A stretch of 8,550 nucleotides of DNA. Source: Methylomonas sp. (lineage in GTDB: Bacteria > Pseudomonadota > Gammaproteobacteria > Methylococcales > Methylomonadaceae). The notes below the pieces were generated by a model. The model made no database searches. It worked only from the letters and a program-made list of their open reading frames with translations, and was not told the DNA's origin. Shown here in pieces: positions 6,361 through 8,550 of the stretch. Position 1 is the first letter of the stretch. The number at the start of each line of letters is the position of its first letter. Both the position numbers and the translations under genes were made by a program. The stretch spans positions 1 to 8,550 of the forward strand of contig JAQTYP010000126.1 in the NCBI GenBank assembly GCA_028688235.1. The letters run 5' to 3'.

Positions 6361-7563
6361 TCAACCCGCTACGCCGACCGAAATCAATCCGGCCGCCTTG
6401 ACCGCCTTAGTCCTGGCATCGGCGACATTGTCGGCCGTAGCCAATGCCACGCCCATGCGGCGGGCGACAAAGGCTTCAGGCTTAGCGAACAGCCTAATCT
6501 CGCTGTCCGGCACCGCCAATGCTTGCGCCAAACCGCCATAAACCACGGCCTTGGCGTCTATTCCGCCCAAGATCACCGCACTGGCTCCGGTTTTATCCAG
6601 GGCCGTCGAAACCGGCAAACCCAAAATAGCCCTGGCATGCAAATCGAACTCACTCTGACGCTGACTCACCATGGTCACCATGCCGGTATCGTGCGGCCTG
6701 GGGCTGACTTCGCTAAACCAGACCTCGTCACCCCTGACGAACAATTCCACACCGAACAAGCCCAAACCACCCAAAGCATCGGTCACTTTGCCGGCGATCT
6801 GCTGGGCCGACGCTATTGCATTGGCGCTCATCGCTTGCGGCTGCCAGCTCTCGCGATAATCGCCGCTGACTTGCAGATGACCGATAGGCTCGCAAAAATA
6901 AGTAGCGACCTGCCCTTCACTATTCAAAGCTCTGACGGTCAGCAAGGTGATTTCGAAATCGAAATCGACTTTCGCCTCGACGATAACCTTGCCGGTATCG
7001 GCGCGGCCTGCGGCTTTGGCGTAATCCCAGGCCGCTTGCAGTTGATCGGGACTTTTGACCATGGACTGGCCTTTGCCCGACGACGACATGGTCGGCTTGA
7101 TGAAGCAAGGGTAGCCGATGCCGGCATCGACTGCAGCCTGCAATTGCTCGAAGGTTTCGGCAAAGGCATATTTAGACGTCGGCAAACCCAATTGCTCGGC
7201 CGCCAACTGCCTGATACCTTCGCGGTTCATCGTCAATTGTATCGCCCTGGCATTCGGCACGATTTGCACATTTCCTTCGGCTTCTATTTCGAGCAAAGCC
7301 GCAGTCGCTATCGCTTCGATTTCCGGTATGACGATATCCGGCTTTTCGGCTGCGATCAGCGACTTAACCGCTTCGGCGCAGGTCATATCGATGACATGGG
7401 AGCGATGCGCGACCTGCATGGCCGGCGCATTCGGATAGCGATCGACCGCGCTGACTTCGACACCATAACGTTGCAAGGAAATCGCGACTTCTTTCCCTAG
7501 CTCGCCACTACCCAACAACAAGGCCTTGGTAGCGCTCGGACTGTTAGCTGTACCTATTTTCAT
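6361..7563 (-). CDS. purT: Formate-dependent phosphoribosylglycinamide formyltransferase PurT
   Basis: PurT makes formyl-GAR from GAR, formate and ATP in the third step of purine synthesis, replacing the folate-dependent PurN. The 400-residue product has the normal length (E. coli 392). Visible features are GSGELGKE at 18-25, DRYPNAPAMQVAHRSHV at about 41-57, the ATP-grasp loop MSSSGKGQ at 159-166, GDYRESWQPQ at 234-243, and the metal-binding glutamates Glu273 (GVELFV) and Glu285 (SEVSPRPHDTGM). The C-terminal RRMGVALATA is also typical. The ATG at 7563 overlaps the stop of the upstream MutS-like gene in an ATGA and has no clear ribosome-binding sequence, so its translation is probably coupled. 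If the host lives on one-carbon compounds, abundant formate would suit this enzyme, but that is inference. Confidence 0.98.
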   Translation of the reverse strand: MKIGTANSPSATKALLLGSGELGKEVAISLQRYGVEVSAVDRYPNAPAMQVAHRSHVIDMTCAEAVKSLIAAEKPDIVIPEIEAIATAALLEIEAEGNVQIVPNARAIQLTMNREGIRQLAAEQLGLPTSKYAFAETFEQLQAAVDAGIGYPCFIKPTMSSSGKGQSMVKSPDQLQAAWDYAKAAGRADTGKVIVEAKVDFDFEITLLTVRALNSEGQVATYFCEPIGHLQVSGDYRESWQPQAMSANAIASAQQIAGKVTDALGGLGLFGVELFVRGDEVWFSEVSPRPHDTGMVTMVSQRQSEFDLHARAILGLPVSTALDKTGASAVILGGIDAKAVVYGGLAQALAVPDSEIRLFAKPEAFVARRMGVALATADNVADARTKAVKAAGLISVGVAG

Positions 7564-8550
7564 GTCGATTTAGCGAGATAATTTTCAATGTCTTGTTTGG
7601 AAAAACCGATTTTTTTCGCGACCCTGTCGGCGTGACTGACTCTGGAAATACCGTCTATCAATCTAAAGGTCGGCATGTCGTCGGCAAATTCCACCTGCTT
7701 GGGCGTTGCCGTGCCTCGTTTGACGAATACGTCGACCAACTGGTGGTTATGCGTGATCAAAATCGTGCTGTTGCCTTTGCGATAAAACCCGTCCAGCACG
7801 TCGATAGACGACTGCATTTTCTCTTCAAAGGTAGTGCCTTCCGCCATTTCGTCAAGCACCAACAGACTTTTAGCGGTGGTTGCGAGAAAAATATCGCGGG
7901 TACGTTTCAATTCCGTGCCGAAACGGCCCTCGCCGTCGTCCAGATGACTGATCTCAGGCGCTTGGTAAAAAATCCTGTCCGCGACGGCAAGGCTGGCCGA
8001 CTTGGCCGGCACATAGCAACCTATCTGCGCCAACAGTTGGATTTGGGTAACGGTCTTACAGAACGCGGTTTTACCGCCGCTGTTGGGACCCGTCACACAG
8101 ACCAGACGCTCCCTATCCATCACGAAGTCGTTACCGACGTAATCCGGATTCTCTCGGCCCAATACCGGGTTTTTGGCGCTTTCCAGCTTGATATGATGCC
8201 GCTCGGCCGCCTGCATTTCCGGCAGCACCGTATCACTGCCGTAACTTTCCGCATATTTGATGAAGGCCAGCAATTCGTCGAGCTGACCCAAACCGTCCAG
8301 CATCTCGCCAAGAGCTTCCGAGCCTTTGAAGCGATCGCGTAACGGGATGATGCAATTGTCCCTATCGTAGCCGCCGATGACCGGAATATAGGCCAGCATC
8401 AACGGCAGGAAGAATACCGAAGCCACCGATAGGCCGTCCTTGGAAAACTGGAACATGTCGCTAGGAAATACCTGAATCAAACCCCAGATCGCGGAGATGA
8501 TGGAGACTATCAACATAGGCTTGAACAAGGTTGGCCTAAAAATAGTCGCC
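7560..8550 (-). CDS. Membrane-associated MutS-family ATPase (5' end beyond the window)
   Basis: The visible 330 residues hold the C-terminal ATPase domain of the MutS superfamily. Numbering from the window edge (residue 1 at 8549): Walker A GPNSGGKT at 154-161, an N3-like stretch DGEGRFGTELKRTRDIF at about 205-221, Walker B SLLVLDE at 228-234 and the histidine loop ITHNH at 265-269. Before this are two hydrophobic stretches, about residues 12-28 (MLIVSIISAIWGLIQVF) and 42-60 (VASVFFLPLMLAYIPVIGG), likely membrane segments. Classical MutS has none. The frame is open to the window edge, so the start is not visible; an internal TTG at 8528 is not a convincing start. There is no C-terminal Smr domain, so it is not a complete MutS2. 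The stop overlaps the purT start by 4 nt. A role in classical mismatch repair is doubtful, and the actual function is unknown. Confidence 0.88.
   Translation of the reverse strand, partial: ATIFRPTLFKPMLIVSIISAIWGLIQVFPSDMFQFSKDGLSVASVFFLPLMLAYIPVIGGYDRDNCIIPLRDRFKGSEALGEMLDGLGQLDELLAFIKYAESYGSDTVLPEMQAAERHHIKLESAKNPVLGRENPDYVGNDFVMDRERLVCVTGPNSGGKTAFCKTVTQIQLLAQIGCYVPAKSASLAVADRIFYQAPEISHLDDGEGRFGTELKRTRDIFLATTAKSLLVLDEMAEGTTFEEKMQSSIDVLDGFYRKGNSTILITHNHQLVDVFVKRGTATPKQVEFADDMPTFRLIDGISRVSHADRVAKKIGFSKQDIENYLAKST

Noticed and set aside
6523..7500. 325-codon open frame on the plus strand opposite purT
   Set aside because: It is antisense to a full-length, motif-complete purT. The composition is rich in Arg, His and Gln as expected for a shadow frame, with no recognisable domain.

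Overview
The window is an ordinary, densely packed stretch of a gammaproteobacterial chromosome. The order yceD-rpmF-plsX-fabH-fabD-fabG, with a Maf/YceF gene divergent from yceD, is the arrangement known from E. coli, and the proteins align closely with their E. coli counterparts from memory. The flavour of the flanking genes suggests a non-enteric, possibly methanotroph-like (Methylococcales) gammaproteobacterium. That is an impression, not something the sequence proves. I see no mobile element, tRNA, rRNA, CRISPR array, integration scar or broken gene.

Region 1 (about 1-4291, minus strand) is a fatty-acid and phospholipid initiation operon led by two ribosome-linked genes. A good sigma70-type promoter (TTGACG, 17 bp, TATCAT) lies just upstream of yceD (23S rRNA-associated DUF177 protein), followed by rpmF (ribosomal protein bL32), plsX, fabH, fabD and the first 147 codons of fabG. 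Coupling is tight: yceD-rpmF are 2 nt apart, plsX-fabH overlap by 4 nt, fabH-fabD are 8 nt apart and fabD-fabG overlap by 8 nt. The only real gap, 152 nt between rpmF and plsX, holds a long inverted repeat that can fold as a three-way junction in the transcript. It also holds a consensus -10 hexamer that probably gives plsX its own promoter, and a 9-bp direct repeat.

Region 2 (4321-4899, plus strand) is a single Maf-family gene of the YceF subgroup, divergent from yceD. Its stop codon overlaps that of the next gene on the opposite strand.

Region 3 (4896-8550, minus strand) reads as a second compact operon: a membrane-anchored MutS-type ATPase (5' end outside the window), purT (formate-dependent GAR transformylase), a secreted DUF4124/lytic transglycosylase protein and an HDOD-domain protein. 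Spacings are a 4-nt overlap, 20 nt and 2 nt. The first two suggest a nucleotide or DNA housekeeping pair, the last two a wall-remodelling or signalling pair. A joint role is not evident from the sequence.

No clearly new biological system is visible. The items most worth a second look are the branched rpmF-plsX intergenic structure, the nearly leaderless start of yceD, and the membrane MutS-like ATPase coupled to purT.
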